Origin: Bacteroidota bacterium
Lineage (GTDB): Bacteria > Bacteroidota > Bacteroidia > Bacteroidales > Bacteroidaceae
Direction: 5' to 3'
NCBI GenBank assembly: GCA_023415545.1
Contig: JAEZKJ010000139.1
Location: 1 to 16,317, forward strand
DNA: 16,317 bases
The notes beneath the pieces are model-generated. The model was given only the letters and a program-made list of their open reading frames with translations. It was not told where the DNA came from and ran no database searches. Below are positions 1 to 6,792 of this stretch, in pieces; positions within the stretch are counted from its first letter, which is position 1, and each line of letters opens with the position of its first letter. The position numbers were made by a program, and so were the translations under genes.

Positions 1-124
1 CTAAGGAAGAACCTATAGCATCACCATCAGGAGAAACATGAGATATAATTACTATTTTATTGTAGTCGTTTAACCACTGTTCAACTTTATCTATATTAGT
101 CTGTTCTATTATTTTAGATAGCAT
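1..124 (-). CDS. nrnA: DHH family phosphoesterase (NrnA type), N-terminal part only
   Basis: The gene starts at an ATG (122-124) and runs off the left edge, so only 41 codons are visible. Residues 27-40 carry the first DHH motif, with His29, Asp33 and Asp35 in an S-H-V-S-P-D-G-D-A-I-G-S-S context. In this family these residues bind the catalytic manganese ions. Family members (NrnA, oligoribonuclease/pAp phosphatase) hydrolyse nanoRNAs of a few nucleotides and 3'-phosphoadenosine 5'-phosphate in the cytoplasm. The gene lies 47 nt after comEC on the same strand and has its own -7-like box at 148-155, so it may be transcribed both from the rpe promoter and independently. The DHH family call is firm. 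The exact NrnA function is inferred, because the DHHA1 substrate-binding domain is outside the window. Confidence 0.85.
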   Translation of the reverse strand, partial: MLSKIIEQTNIDKVEQWLNDYNKIVIISHVSPDGDAIGSSL

Positions 125-147
125 AAAAAAATATTTTTTAGAATTGG

Positions 148-155
148 CAAAAATA
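148..155 (-). promoter_or_regulatory. Bacteroidetes -7 promoter box before nrnA
   Basis: On the minus strand this reads TATTTTTG, a full match to TAnnTTTG, the -7 consensus for the Bacteroidetes primary sigma factor. It lies 23 nt before the nrnA ATG, in the gap after comEC. No clear TTTG -33 box is seen at the usual distance. The region is A/T-rich, so a chance match is possible. Confidence 0.45.
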
Positions 156-171
156 GTAATTATTTATTCAT

Positions 172-2205
172 TTATATCATTATTTTATAATATCCTATCT
201 CTTTTAAGTTTACTAAAGATATTCCTTTTCTAACACACTCTTTTGTAATTGTTTCAATATAATTATCACTTAAAGAGAAGCCTAAAATAATCTTTTTTAT
301 TTTAAAAACTTTTTCCAATGTTGCTATTGAACCATAATATCCTCTATTTATATATAGATAATCTATCTCTAAAGGTGTAGTTGAGGAAAATCTATTTTTC
401 CACCTTTTGTCGGATATAACGCAAAACTTTTTACCTCGCCATAATATAATTCCGTCTCGTGAATAGATGCTTTCATTATGAACATCGCAGATTATTTGTG
501 GCTCTTTTATCCCATTTTTATAACAATATCTTCTTACCACTGGTAGCTGTTGTAATTTTATAGAGTCATTATTGGAACATACTACCAAAGATTTATCTCT
601 ATTTTCCACAAAATGTATATACGATTTTTTTGAATCACTATATATTAAAGCATGAGGATATACATTATTGGGAATATTTTTTATCATATTAAATGATAAA
701 AAACAGAGAATAACAACTGTTAATCCAACTATATATTTACGTCGTCGATTACTAATATATAACAATAATATTATGAATAATAGATAGATGAATAGTGTAT
801 TGATTAATGAGAAATTATCGATTCTTATTATTGAGTTTGGGAAAGAGGCTACAGTGGAAGATATTTTATTTTGAGTTGATAAAGCTAAATTAAGCAAAAG
901 ATATAGAAATTTTAATGGTATAAGGAACGACAACATAGCAACAACCATTATTATCACTATCAAAAATGCAGATAGTATATTTGAGATAAGAAAATAGGTT
1001 GAGAAGTTGGAAAAATAGTATAAAACAAGTGGCGCTGCACCAATTTGAGCAGATATTGAAAGTGCGATTATGCTGCTAAAACTATTTACCACTTTAAATC
1101 TACACCTTAACGTACTCAATATCGATGAATAAAATAATATTATTGATATCACTGCAGCAAAAGAGAGTTGAAAACTGATGTCAAAGAGATAAAAAGGGTT
1201 GTAAATGAGCATACATAAAGCCGTGAAAAAAATTATATTCAACGGGTTGCGTTTTTCGTGGCTAAAAAACATTAATTCTAAACATAAACACATTATAACA
1301 GCACGCACTGCCGAGGGAGCAAGACCACTTATAAATGCAAAAGCCCAAAGTGCTATAGCAAGAATAAACCATTTAATTATTCGAAGAAACCCATTGCTTT
1401 TCATAAACCACAATAAATAGTTTACTATCAGAAGCAGTATACCTACATGCATGCCGGATATTGAGAGAATATGCGATAGACCAGATTTAGTATAATCGTT
1501 CTCAACCTCCTCCGAAAAAAGTTCCCTCTCACCCACCATAAGAGCAGAGAGAAGAGCAAGTTCATCACCACTAATCCCCCACCCCTTAAATATATCTATT
1601 ACTTTATTTCGTATGACAACAGATTTTTCACTGATCGAGGTCTCTTTATGATGGTTTATTTTCTTTATCTCATCATCCTGAAGAAATATTGTGCCATTAA
1701 AATCATTATGAAGAAGATATGAAGCATAATCTATCTCGTTGGGGTTTCCCATATTCGAAGGTCTCTTTATCTTTCCATAAAAAATGACAACATCTCCATC
1801 TCTATAATTTAAAGAGACAGAATCTTTAATCACTCTTACAATAACATTATTTTGATTTACATAGACCGGAAACTGAATATATAGCCCTTTGTCCAAAACC
1901 TCTCCAATAATTTCTCCATAGTAACTGCACTTATCCTCTGCCCATTCGTGTTCGCTATGCATCCATTTTATATTTGTCAACAGACTACCAAATATTAAAG
2001 AGAAAAGAGAAATAAATATTCCAAATAATAGATTTAGACGTTTGAAGTAAAACAGAATTGATAGTAACAGTAGAATAGAAAGAAATATGATATGTACTGA
2101 GAGATAATTGTGACTACGTAGTAACGTGTCAGATAAAAAAATCCCGATTGAAAAAAATATAGTCAATCGGGATATTGGAGATAATAATATTTTCTTGTTA
2201 TTCAA
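172..2205 (-). CDS. comEC: ComEC/Rec2-family competence membrane protein
   Basis: ComEC forms the inner-membrane channel that passes single-stranded DNA into the cytoplasm during natural transformation. The 677-aa product has N-terminal membrane helices, a soluble OB-like (DUF4131) segment around residues 88-180 with the typical N-P-N-E-I-D-Y-A-S-Y-L-L stretch (154-165), and the Competence-domain signature S-G-L-S-H-I-L-S-I-S-G-M-H-V-G-I at 241-256. Many further hydrophobic helices follow to about residue 510. The last 160 residues are soluble, where other ComECs carry a metallo-beta-lactamase-like domain, but no HxHxDH motif is present. The open frame begins with TTG (2203-2205) directly after an in-frame TAG; an ATG (2212-2214) overlapping the rpe stop lies two codons before that TAG. 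The next internal Met is residue 82, inside the family region, so TTG is the best start. It is 5 nt from rpe and clearly in its operon. Confidence 0.9.
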   Translation of the reverse strand: MNNKKILLSPISRLTIFFSIGIFLSDTLLRSHNYLSVHIIFLSILLLLSILFYFKRLNLLFGIFISLFSLIFGSLLTNIKWMHSEHEWAEDKCSYYGEIIGEVLDKGLYIQFPVYVNQNNVIVRVIKDSVSLNYRDGDVVIFYGKIKRPSNMGNPNEIDYASYLLHNDFNGTIFLQDDEIKKINHHKETSISEKSVVIRNKVIDIFKGWGISGDELALLSALMVGERELFSEEVENDYTKSGLSHILSISGMHVGILLLIVNYLLWFMKSNGFLRIIKWFILAIALWAFAFISGLAPSAVRAVIMCLCLELMFFSHEKRNPLNIIFFTALCMLIYNPFYLFDISFQLSFAAVISIILFYSSILSTLRCRFKVVNSFSSIIALSISAQIGAAPLVLYYFSNFSTYFLISNILSAFLIVIIMVVAMLSFLIPLKFLYLLLNLALSTQNKISSTVASFPNSIIRIDNFSLINTLFIYLLFIILLLYISNRRRKYIVGLTVVILCFLSFNMIKNIPNNVYPHALIYSDSKKSYIHFVENRDKSLVVCSNNDSIKLQQLPVVRRYCYKNGIKEPQIICDVHNESIYSRDGIILWRGKKFCVISDKRWKNRFSSTTPLEIDYLYINRGYYGSIATLEKVFKIKKIILGFSLSDNYIETITKECVRKGISLVNLKEIGYYKIMI

Positions 2206-2210
2206 CTAAT

Positions 2211-2864
2211 TCATAAATCTTTCATCTCTTCAATTCTCTTCAACACATCAGGGGCTTTGAATATTGCATTACCAGCCACGAGCACATCAGCACCGGCATC
2301 AACAAGTAATTTACCTGTCTGTAAATTCACTCCTCCATCTATCTCAATAAGAGCTTTGGAATTACTCCTATCTATTAGCTCACGAAGTTTTTTTACCTTA
2401 TTAATTGTTTGAGGTATAAACTTCTGACCACCAAAACCTGGGTTAACACTCATAAGCAACACCATATCTAACTCATCAATAATATCCTCGAGCATACATA
2501 CGGGTGTACCTGGATTAAGTGTTACTGCTGCTTTCATTCCGGCATCTTTAATCTGCTGAATTACTCTATGAATATGTGGACACGCTTCATAGTGTACATT
2601 CATCATCATTGTTCCCAAATCTTTAACCTCGTTTATAAATTTCTCAGGTTGAACAATCATAAGATGAACATCAAGAGGTTTTTCAGAAAGTTGAGCTACA
2701 TATTTTAAAACAGGAAAACCGAAGGAAATGTTCGGGACGAAAACGCCATCCATAATATCTATGTGTAGCCAGTCAGCCTGACTCCTATTAATTATCTTAA
2801 TATCGTTTTCTAGATTTGCAAAATTTGCAGATAATATAGAGGGAGAAATCAATGGTTTAGCCAT
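2211..2864 (-). CDS. rpe: Ribulose-phosphate 3-epimerase
   Basis: This 217-aa cytoplasmic enzyme interconverts D-ribulose 5-phosphate and D-xylulose 5-phosphate in the pentose phosphate pathway. It is a full-length TIM barrel of typical size. Visible family motifs are S-P-S-I-L-S-A-N-F (7-15), H34-I-D36-I-M-D-G-V-F-V-P-N, H67-L-M, S-V-N-P-G-F-G-G-Q (139-147) and E-I-D176-G-G-V-N. His34, Asp36, His67 and Asp176 match the metal-binding and acid/base residues of the family. The ATG start has the -7-like box TATATTTG 21 nt upstream and leads straight into the conserved strand 1. Its TGA stop overlaps a short ATG-AAT-TAG frame that precedes comEC. It is the first gene of the rpe-comEC-nrnA set. 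Confidence 0.97.
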   Translation of the reverse strand: MAKPLISPSILSANFANLENDIKIINRSQADWLHIDIMDGVFVPNISFGFPVLKYVAQLSEKPLDVHLMIVQPEKFINEVKDLGTMMMNVHYEACPHIHRVIQQIKDAGMKAAVTLNPGTPVCMLEDIIDELDMVLLMSVNPGFGGQKFIPQTINKVKKLRELIDRSNSKALIEIDGGVNLQTGKLLVDAGADVLVAGNAIFKAPDVLKRIEEMKDL

Positions 2865-2885
2865 AACGTTATTTTTTTGACATTA

Positions 2886-2893
2886 CAAATATA
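2886..2893 (-). promoter_or_regulatory. -7 promoter box of the rpe-comEC-nrnA operon
   Basis: The minus strand reads TATATTTG, a full TAnnTTTG match, 21 nt before the rpe ATG. A 13-nt palindrome, TTACTAATAGTAA (2902-2914), lies just upstream in the -33 to -7 spacer and could be an operator, though A/T-rich palindromes of this size also occur by chance. A -33 TTTG is not evident. Confidence 0.5.
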
Positions 2894-2927
2894 ATAACAA
2901 TTTACTAATAGTAATATCTACGTTTCC

Positions 2928-4196
2928 TTATTTTAAGAAAGTGTATCTAACTCCCAATTTTATATTTAAATTCAATGGATGTTCACTACGCACACTCTCA
3001 ATGCCCGATTTGTCATCGAAGTAATATACAGCTCCAGGCTCTACATATAATCCTACTTTTTTAAATATTTTATATTCTGCTCCAAGAGATAAATTCAGCG
3101 AGAATTGAAGATTTGAGATGTTTATATCCTCCTTATGCTGTAATACATCTTCTCCATTTACTACATTATATGTATTAAGAGTTCCTGAAATACACTTTTC
3201 AATCTCTCCTCCAGCTGCTCCGTAAAGTTCTAATTTATTATACTTTACTATATTCCTGTTTATTTTAAGTGGAATTCCAATGTATTTTAAGTTCTGTCTC
3301 TGATGAATAACATTACCCGCTGAACTAGACTCAAGTTTCGAATTAAGAGAGCTATATGTTAAACCACTCTCTAATGAGCAATATTTATCAATTTCGTACT
3401 TTATAGAAAGCCCAAAAGTTATTGGCTGATAATGTTTTTTCTTTGTCTTAGTATTGTTTTTAATATTTAGCTCATTCAACAAAGTATTATTATATAGCAA
3501 AGGAGAACTCATTACAGCTGATTGTTGTGGATTATTATCGAAGCTATTAAATCTCATCATAGCTCCATTTATGTTTGATGAAGAATTTATTCCAAACCCA
3601 CCACTACTAATAGCTAACGATAATTGTCTATTTTTCTTTCTAAAAGAATCCTTGGCTATAGAACCATTATTGAAAAGAGTTCTTTTTTCATAAACGATTT
3701 TTTCACTTTCTTTTTCAGTTTTTGAGTTATTTGCATTGCTTTCACCTGTAGCACCATCCTTAGAATTTTGATTGACAAAAATAGTATCAACTAACGATTC
3801 TATAATAGGTATATCTCTCTCCTCTGTATTATGAATAGCTTCTTTGGATGAGGAAACAACATTTTTATTATTTTCTAATAAAACAACTTTCTCCTCTTTT
3901 AAAATATTTACATACTCATTTAAAACATTTTCATCAATATTTAAATTCGAGATATGCTTTATCTGCTGAGTATTTAAATACTCGGATTGGTTAGTAACGA
4001 AAGTCACCATTAAAGATGATAGGATAACAAACATTATGATAGCAGCTATACTCTGCCATCTCTTCCATAATGGGATGCGTTTACCGATAAACCTCTCTTC
4101 AAGACTATCCCATACTTTTTCTGGAACATCTTCCGAGAAATCATCCAACTTATGTTGCAACTGTTGAATCCATTTTTCTTTATCCTCTTTCTCCAT
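2928..4196 (-). CDS. Putative anti-sigma factor with C-terminal outer-membrane beta-barrel-like domain
   Basis: The 422-aa protein has four parts. Residues 1-46 form a charged cytoplasmic head (W-I-Q-Q-L-Q-H-K-L-D-D-F then V-P-E-K-V-W-D-S-L-E). One hydrophobic helix follows at about 49-67. A polar Ser/Asn/Lys-rich linker runs to about 190. From about 190 to the end is a region of alternating beta strands ending G-V-R-Y-T-F-L-K, like the porin-type OMP beta-barrel domains of Bacteroidetes. There is no cleavable signal peptide. It starts inside the upstream ECF sigma gene (17-nt overlap, AGAGG just before its ATG), so translation is probably coupled. Head plus helix beside a sigma gene suggests a membrane anti-sigma factor that may span the periplasm and contact or insert in the outer membrane. 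No zinc-finger (ZAS) motif is seen. Topology is read from sequence; the anti-sigma role is inferred from context. It could instead be a structural envelope protein. Confidence 0.75.
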   Translation of the reverse strand: MEKEDKEKWIQQLQHKLDDFSEDVPEKVWDSLEERFIGKRIPLWKRWQSIAAIIMFVILSSLMVTFVTNQSEYLNTQQIKHISNLNIDENVLNEYVNILKEEKVVLLENNKNVVSSSKEAIHNTEERDIPIIESLVDTIFVNQNSKDGATGESNANNSKTEKESEKIVYEKRTLFNNGSIAKDSFRKKNRQLSLAISSGGFGINSSSNINGAMMRFNSFDNNPQQSAVMSSPLLYNNTLLNELNIKNNTKTKKKHYQPITFGLSIKYEIDKYCSLESGLTYSSLNSKLESSSAGNVIHQRQNLKYIGIPLKINRNIVKYNKLELYGAAGGEIEKCISGTLNTYNVVNGEDVLQHKEDINISNLQFSLNLSLGAEYKIFKKVGLYVEPGAVYYFDDKSGIESVRSEHPLNLNIKLGVRYTFLK

Positions 4197-4746
4197 GACC
4201 TCTATAATCCTTAATCATTGTAGTAAGTAACTTCTTTGCTCTAAAATATTGAGAAGATGATGTATGTTCCGAGATATTAAGCAACTGTGCAATCTCTTTG
4301 TGACTCTTATTTTCAAAAACATACAAGTTAAGAACAGTTCTATACCCATCAGGAAGTTTACGAACTAAATCCATCAACACTGAAGCCGGTATATCGGAGA
4401 TGTCCTCCTCTTTATCGTCTATTATGTCGGGAACCTCTTCATAATAGATCTCATTAATTTTGGAATTTCTCCTTAAATATTGCAATGATTCATTTATCAT
4501 CACTTTTATCAACCAAGCTTTAAGTGACCCCTCACCATTATATTTAAAATTGCATATTGAATCGAATATATTAATAAACCCATCATGCAATATATCTTGT
4601 GCTACTTCGCGATTGGATACATAACGTACACAAATAGCCATTAACTGCCCAGAAAACTTTTCGTAAAGTTCTCGTCTTGCCGCGTTGTCTTTTCTTTGAC
4701 AGCCCAGTACAATCGACAGTTCATCTATGTTTCTATTTTGTGACAC
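4180..4746 (-). CDS. ECF-type RNA polymerase sigma factor
   Basis: This 188-aa protein directs RNA polymerase to a specific promoter set. Sigma region 2 spans about residues 24-94, with D-I-L-H-D-G-F-I-N-I-F-D-S (51-63) and W-L-I-K-V-M-I-N-E (78-86). Region 4 spans about 125-178, with L-P-D-G-Y-R-T-V (131-138) and the helix-turn-helix S-H-K-E-I-A-Q-L-L-N-I-S-E-H-T (148-162). Region 3 is absent, as expected for ECF sigmas. The start is GTG (4744-4746): the codon just before it is an in-frame TAG and the next Met is residue 36, inside region 2, so no other usual start fits. It overlaps its downstream partner by 17 nt and is divergent from the NigD-like gene. Its target promoters cannot be read from this window. 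Confidence 0.93.
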   Translation of the reverse strand: MSQNRNIDELSIVLGCQRKDNAARRELYEKFSGQLMAICVRYVSNREVAQDILHDGFINIFDSICNFKYNGEGSLKAWLIKVMINESLQYLRRNSKINEIYYEEVPDIIDDKEEDISDIPASVLMDLVRKLPDGYRTVLNLYVFENKSHKEIAQLLNISEHTSSSQYFRAKKLLTTMIKDYRGHGERG

Positions 4747-4774
4747 CTACTTTTATAAAGAAATGCTATAATTT

Positions 4775-4782
4775 CAAAAATA
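4775..4782 (-). promoter_or_regulatory. -7 promoter box of the ECF sigma gene
   Basis: The minus strand reads TATTTTTG, a full TAnnTTTG match, 28 nt before the GTG start. Its upstream edge overlaps the left arm of the 11-bp inverted repeat that begins at 4781, so a protein bound to that repeat would be expected to affect this promoter. Confidence 0.45.
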
Positions 4783-4840
4783 CTGCATCAAATAGTAAAA
4801 AAAATCTGTTTAATCTGTTTTAACAATAATTGATGCAGTA
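4781..4840. repeat. 11-bp perfect inverted repeat in the sigma/NigD-like divergent spacer
   Basis: TACTGCATCAA (4781-4791) and TTGATGCAGTA (4830-4840) are exact reverse complements separated by 38 nt. The left arm abuts the sigma-gene -7 box and the right arm lies 50 nt before the NigD-like start codon. The spacer holds two tandem copies of AATCTGTTT (4803-4811 and 4812-4820). This arrangement fits a two-site operator controlling both divergent genes, or a long-loop hairpin. No regulator is identified. Confidence 0.6.
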
Positions 4841-4850
4841 AATTAAAATT

Positions 4851-4873
4851 AGTTTCATTATAACTATGAAACT
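4851..4873. repeat. 8-bp perfect inverted repeat upstream of the NigD-like gene
   Basis: AGTTTCAT (4851-4858) and ATGAAACT (4866-4873) are exact reverse complements with a 7-nt spacer. They end 17 nt before the lipoprotein ATG. The position suits an operator over the promoter or a 5'-leader hairpin. No T-run follows, so it is not a typical terminator. Confidence 0.55.
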
Positions 4874-4890
4874 TAACATATAAATCATTT

Positions 4891-5655
4891 ATGAAAAAAC
4901 TAAAAAAATTATTATTATCACTTCTATTACTTTTATCTGTACCGTTTATTCAATCATGTTCAGTTGATGATGATATTTATTATATCACAGAGTTTGGCAC
5001 AGTATCTTATCTTGCTCAAAATGACAATGAATATTATCAAATTAATGGAGACCATTATGGATTGAGTAATTTATTGAATAAAAACGCATTGAAATATACA
5101 CAAACAGATAGTGTAGGACAAAGAGTTTTATATACATATTGTGTAGAGCAAGAAAATAAGAATAGTACTATTCCTCAAAATGCTAAACAGAATATTAGGA
5201 TTTACGATATCTACAAAATATTGACTAAAAAAATGAATACTCTTGACCCTTCGCTTGAGAACGATGATTTTGGGAAAGATCCAATTCATATAAATGGAAT
5301 GTATATAAGTTCAGAACACCTAAATATACAATTTTCCATACGACGTAACAGCCCAAACATAGCTCATCGAATTAGTCTTGTGGGTATGGAAGGAGTAGAG
5401 CCTGATGAAAATGGAGTTTTAAATTTGGATTTACGACATAACATGTTTGATGATAACCCATACCATTTAAATACAGGATATGTATCATACACTCTTGAAA
5501 GCATACCTGGATATAACGAAGGAACATTAAAGAAATTAATTATAAACTGTCAATCTACTGATGGTACTAAGCAACACGAAATCAACATCACTACAGAGAA
5601 TAAACAAGGTACAATGAAAACTATTTTTTGTAATGAAATAGTCCCTATTATATAA
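4891..5655 (+). CDS. NigD-like lipoprotein
   Basis: The 254-aa product begins with a lipoprotein signal peptide: Lys-rich start, a poly-Leu core and the lipobox I-Q-S-C23, so Cys23 should be lipidated. The mature N-terminus reads C-S-V-D-D-D, close to the acidic surface-export signal described for Bacteroidetes lipoproteins, which suggests display on the cell surface. The body matches the NigD-like family: an N-terminal strand-rich part, then I-R-I-Y-D-I-Y-K-I-L, D-P-I-H-I-N-G-M-Y-I and L-D-L-R-H-N-M-F-D-D, all typical of its C-terminal domain. The biochemical function of the family is unknown; the name comes from the nigrescin bacteriocin locus of Prevotella nigrescens. The gene is monocistronic and divergent from the ECF sigma gene. 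No TAnnTTTG box was found before it, so it may use another sigma factor, possibly the neighbouring one (inference). Confidence 0.88.
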   Translation: MKKLKKLLLSLLLLLSVPFIQSCSVDDDIYYITEFGTVSYLAQNDNEYYQINGDHYGLSNLLNKNALKYTQTDSVGQRVLYTYCVEQENKNSTIPQNAKQNIRIYDIYKILTKKMNTLDPSLENDDFGKDPIHINGMYISSEHLNIQFSIRRNSPNIAHRISLVGMEGVEPDENGVLNLDLRHNMFDDNPYHLNTGYVSYTLESIPGYNEGTLKKLIINCQSTDGTKQHEINITTENKQGTMKTIFCNEIVPII

Positions 5656-5684
5656 ATCTATCTTTTGCTTGAATTAATCTTTAT

Positions 5685-5711
5685 TGATAGTTTAACTGAA
5701 TAGCACTATCA
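5685..5711 (+). terminator. Weak hairpin after the NigD-like gene
   Basis: TGATAGT (5685-5691) and ACTATCA (5705-5711) are reverse complements with a 13-nt loop, 29 nt after the stop codon. The short A/T-rich stem and lack of a T-run make it a poor terminator alone. It may be incidental, given the much stronger hairpin that follows. Confidence 0.2.
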
Positions 5712-5734
5712 TCCCCGTTTGAGTTTATTTTGTA

Positions 5735-5775
5735 GTGAACCCCAAAGTTTCTTGTCATAAAACTTTGGGGTTCAC
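5735..5775. terminator. 16-bp perfect-stem hairpin between converging genes (bidirectional terminator or IS-end relic)
   Basis: GTGAACCCCAAAGTTT (5735-5750) pairs exactly with AAACTTTGGGGTTCAC (5760-5775) around a 9-nt loop. It lies between the NigD-like gene (plus) and fmt (minus), where a shared terminator is expected. However, neither side has a clean T-run, only mixed A/T sequence. The left side, extended outward to TGTAGTGAACCCC at 5731, resembles the terminal repeats of some IS3-family elements, so it could be a relic of joined IS ends. That resemblance is from memory and untested. Confidence 0.65.
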
Positions 5776-5813
5776 CTTATATGTAAAATATAATTATGTA
5801 GTAAAAGTTTTAC

Positions 5814-6788
5814 CTATTCTACATAATTACCTTCTGCATTTCTATAACCTCGCAAAAAATCTGTTATCTCCATCTTTTTCTTTCCGGCAAGTTGTAGTTG
5901 AAGGATATCGATAAAACCATCCTTTACTGCAATCTTCATGTATGTTTTATGGTCGGTTAATACCTCTCCTACATTCAAGTTATGCTCTTCGAAAACCTTA
6001 GCTGTTTTATAGATTTTCATAACTTGTCGAACTCCATCTTTTGTACATAGTTCAGTCCAAGCAGCAGGATATGGAGATAGGCCTCTAACAAAGTCATATA
6101 CTCTCTTAACTCCCATATTCCAATCTATTCTACAAGTATCTTTAAAGATTTTGGGTGCCGGACGAAGTTCTTCATCTGAAGTATGCATTTGCTCCTGTGG
6201 AATAGGTTTTACATTACCGGCAATTATCGAATCTACTGTCTCAATGACAAGATCTCCTCCAAGCATCATTAATTTGTCATGAACGATTTCGGCATCATCA
6301 CTATCTTCTATCGGAATAGCCACCTGCTGAATAACTTCACCAGTATCAATTTCATGTTGAAGGAAGAATGTAGTAATACCCGTTTGCTTATCACCATTAA
6401 TTATTGCCCAGTTAATTGGTGCAGCACCACGATATTGTGGAAGAAGTGAAGCATGTAGATTGAAAGTACCCATTGGAGGCATATTCCATACAACTTCAGG
6501 AAGCATACGGAAAGCAACAACAATTTGAAGATCTGCTTTTAAAGAACGAAGTTCTTCAACAAAAGCCTCATCTTTAAGTCTCTCGGGTTGTAATATTCTC
6601 AATCCTTGTGAAAGGGCATACTCTTTAACAGGACTTGGTTGCAACACACTTCCATGACGTCCCATAGGTTTATCGGGCATAGTGATTACCCCAACAACAT
6701 TATAACCACCCTCAACTAATCTTTTCAAACTCTCGACTGCAAAGTCGGGAGTGCCCATATATACAATTCTTAAATCCTTTTTATCCAT
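5814..6788 (-). CDS. fmt: Methionyl-tRNA formyltransferase
   Basis: Fmt transfers a formyl group from 10-formyltetrahydrofolate to the methionine on initiator tRNA, making fMet-tRNA for translation initiation. The 324-aa length is normal. The N-terminal Rossmann-like domain begins R-I-V-Y-M-G-T-P-D-F (7-16). The catalytic Asn110, His112 and Asp148 sit in the motifs F-N-L-H-A-S-L-L-P-Q-Y-R-G-A-A-P (109-124) and H-E-I-D-T-G-E (145-151). The C-terminal OB-like tRNA-binding domain begins near residue 210 and is complete. Only 4 nt separate it from the upstream ClC gene, so it is the last gene of the tsaC-ClC-fmt operon. Its usual bacterial partner def is not adjacent. Confidence 0.97.
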   Translation of the reverse strand: MDKKDLRIVYMGTPDFAVESLKRLVEGGYNVVGVITMPDKPMGRHGSVLQPSPVKEYALSQGLRILQPERLKDEAFVEELRSLKADLQIVVAFRMLPEVVWNMPPMGTFNLHASLLPQYRGAAPINWAIINGDKQTGITTFFLQHEIDTGEVIQQVAIPIEDSDDAEIVHDKLMMLGGDLVIETVDSIIAGNVKPIPQEQMHTSDEELRPAPKIFKDTCRIDWNMGVKRVYDFVRGLSPYPAAWTELCTKDGVRQVMKIYKTAKVFEEHNLNVGEVLTDHKTYMKIAVKDGFIDILQLQLAGKKKMEITDFLRGYRNAEGNYVE

Positions 6789-6792
6789 AAAA

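Noticed and set aside
1205..1420. 71-codon plus-strand frame inside comEC
   Set aside because: It is antisense to the conserved Competence domain and has no recognisable product or promoter.
2902..2914. Palindrome TTACTAATAGTAA as a separate regulator site for rpe
   Set aside because: It is short and A/T-only except for one C and one G; such palindromes are common in this composition. It is noted with the promoter only.
2921..2945. Possible hairpin at the end of the anti-sigma gene as a terminator before rpe
   Set aside because: The stem is short, needs a bulge, overlaps the coding end and lacks a T-run. I cannot support a terminator here.
3454..3693. 79-codon plus-strand frame inside the anti-sigma/barrel gene
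   Set aside because: It is antisense to a gene with good frame and context support; the product matches nothing recognised.
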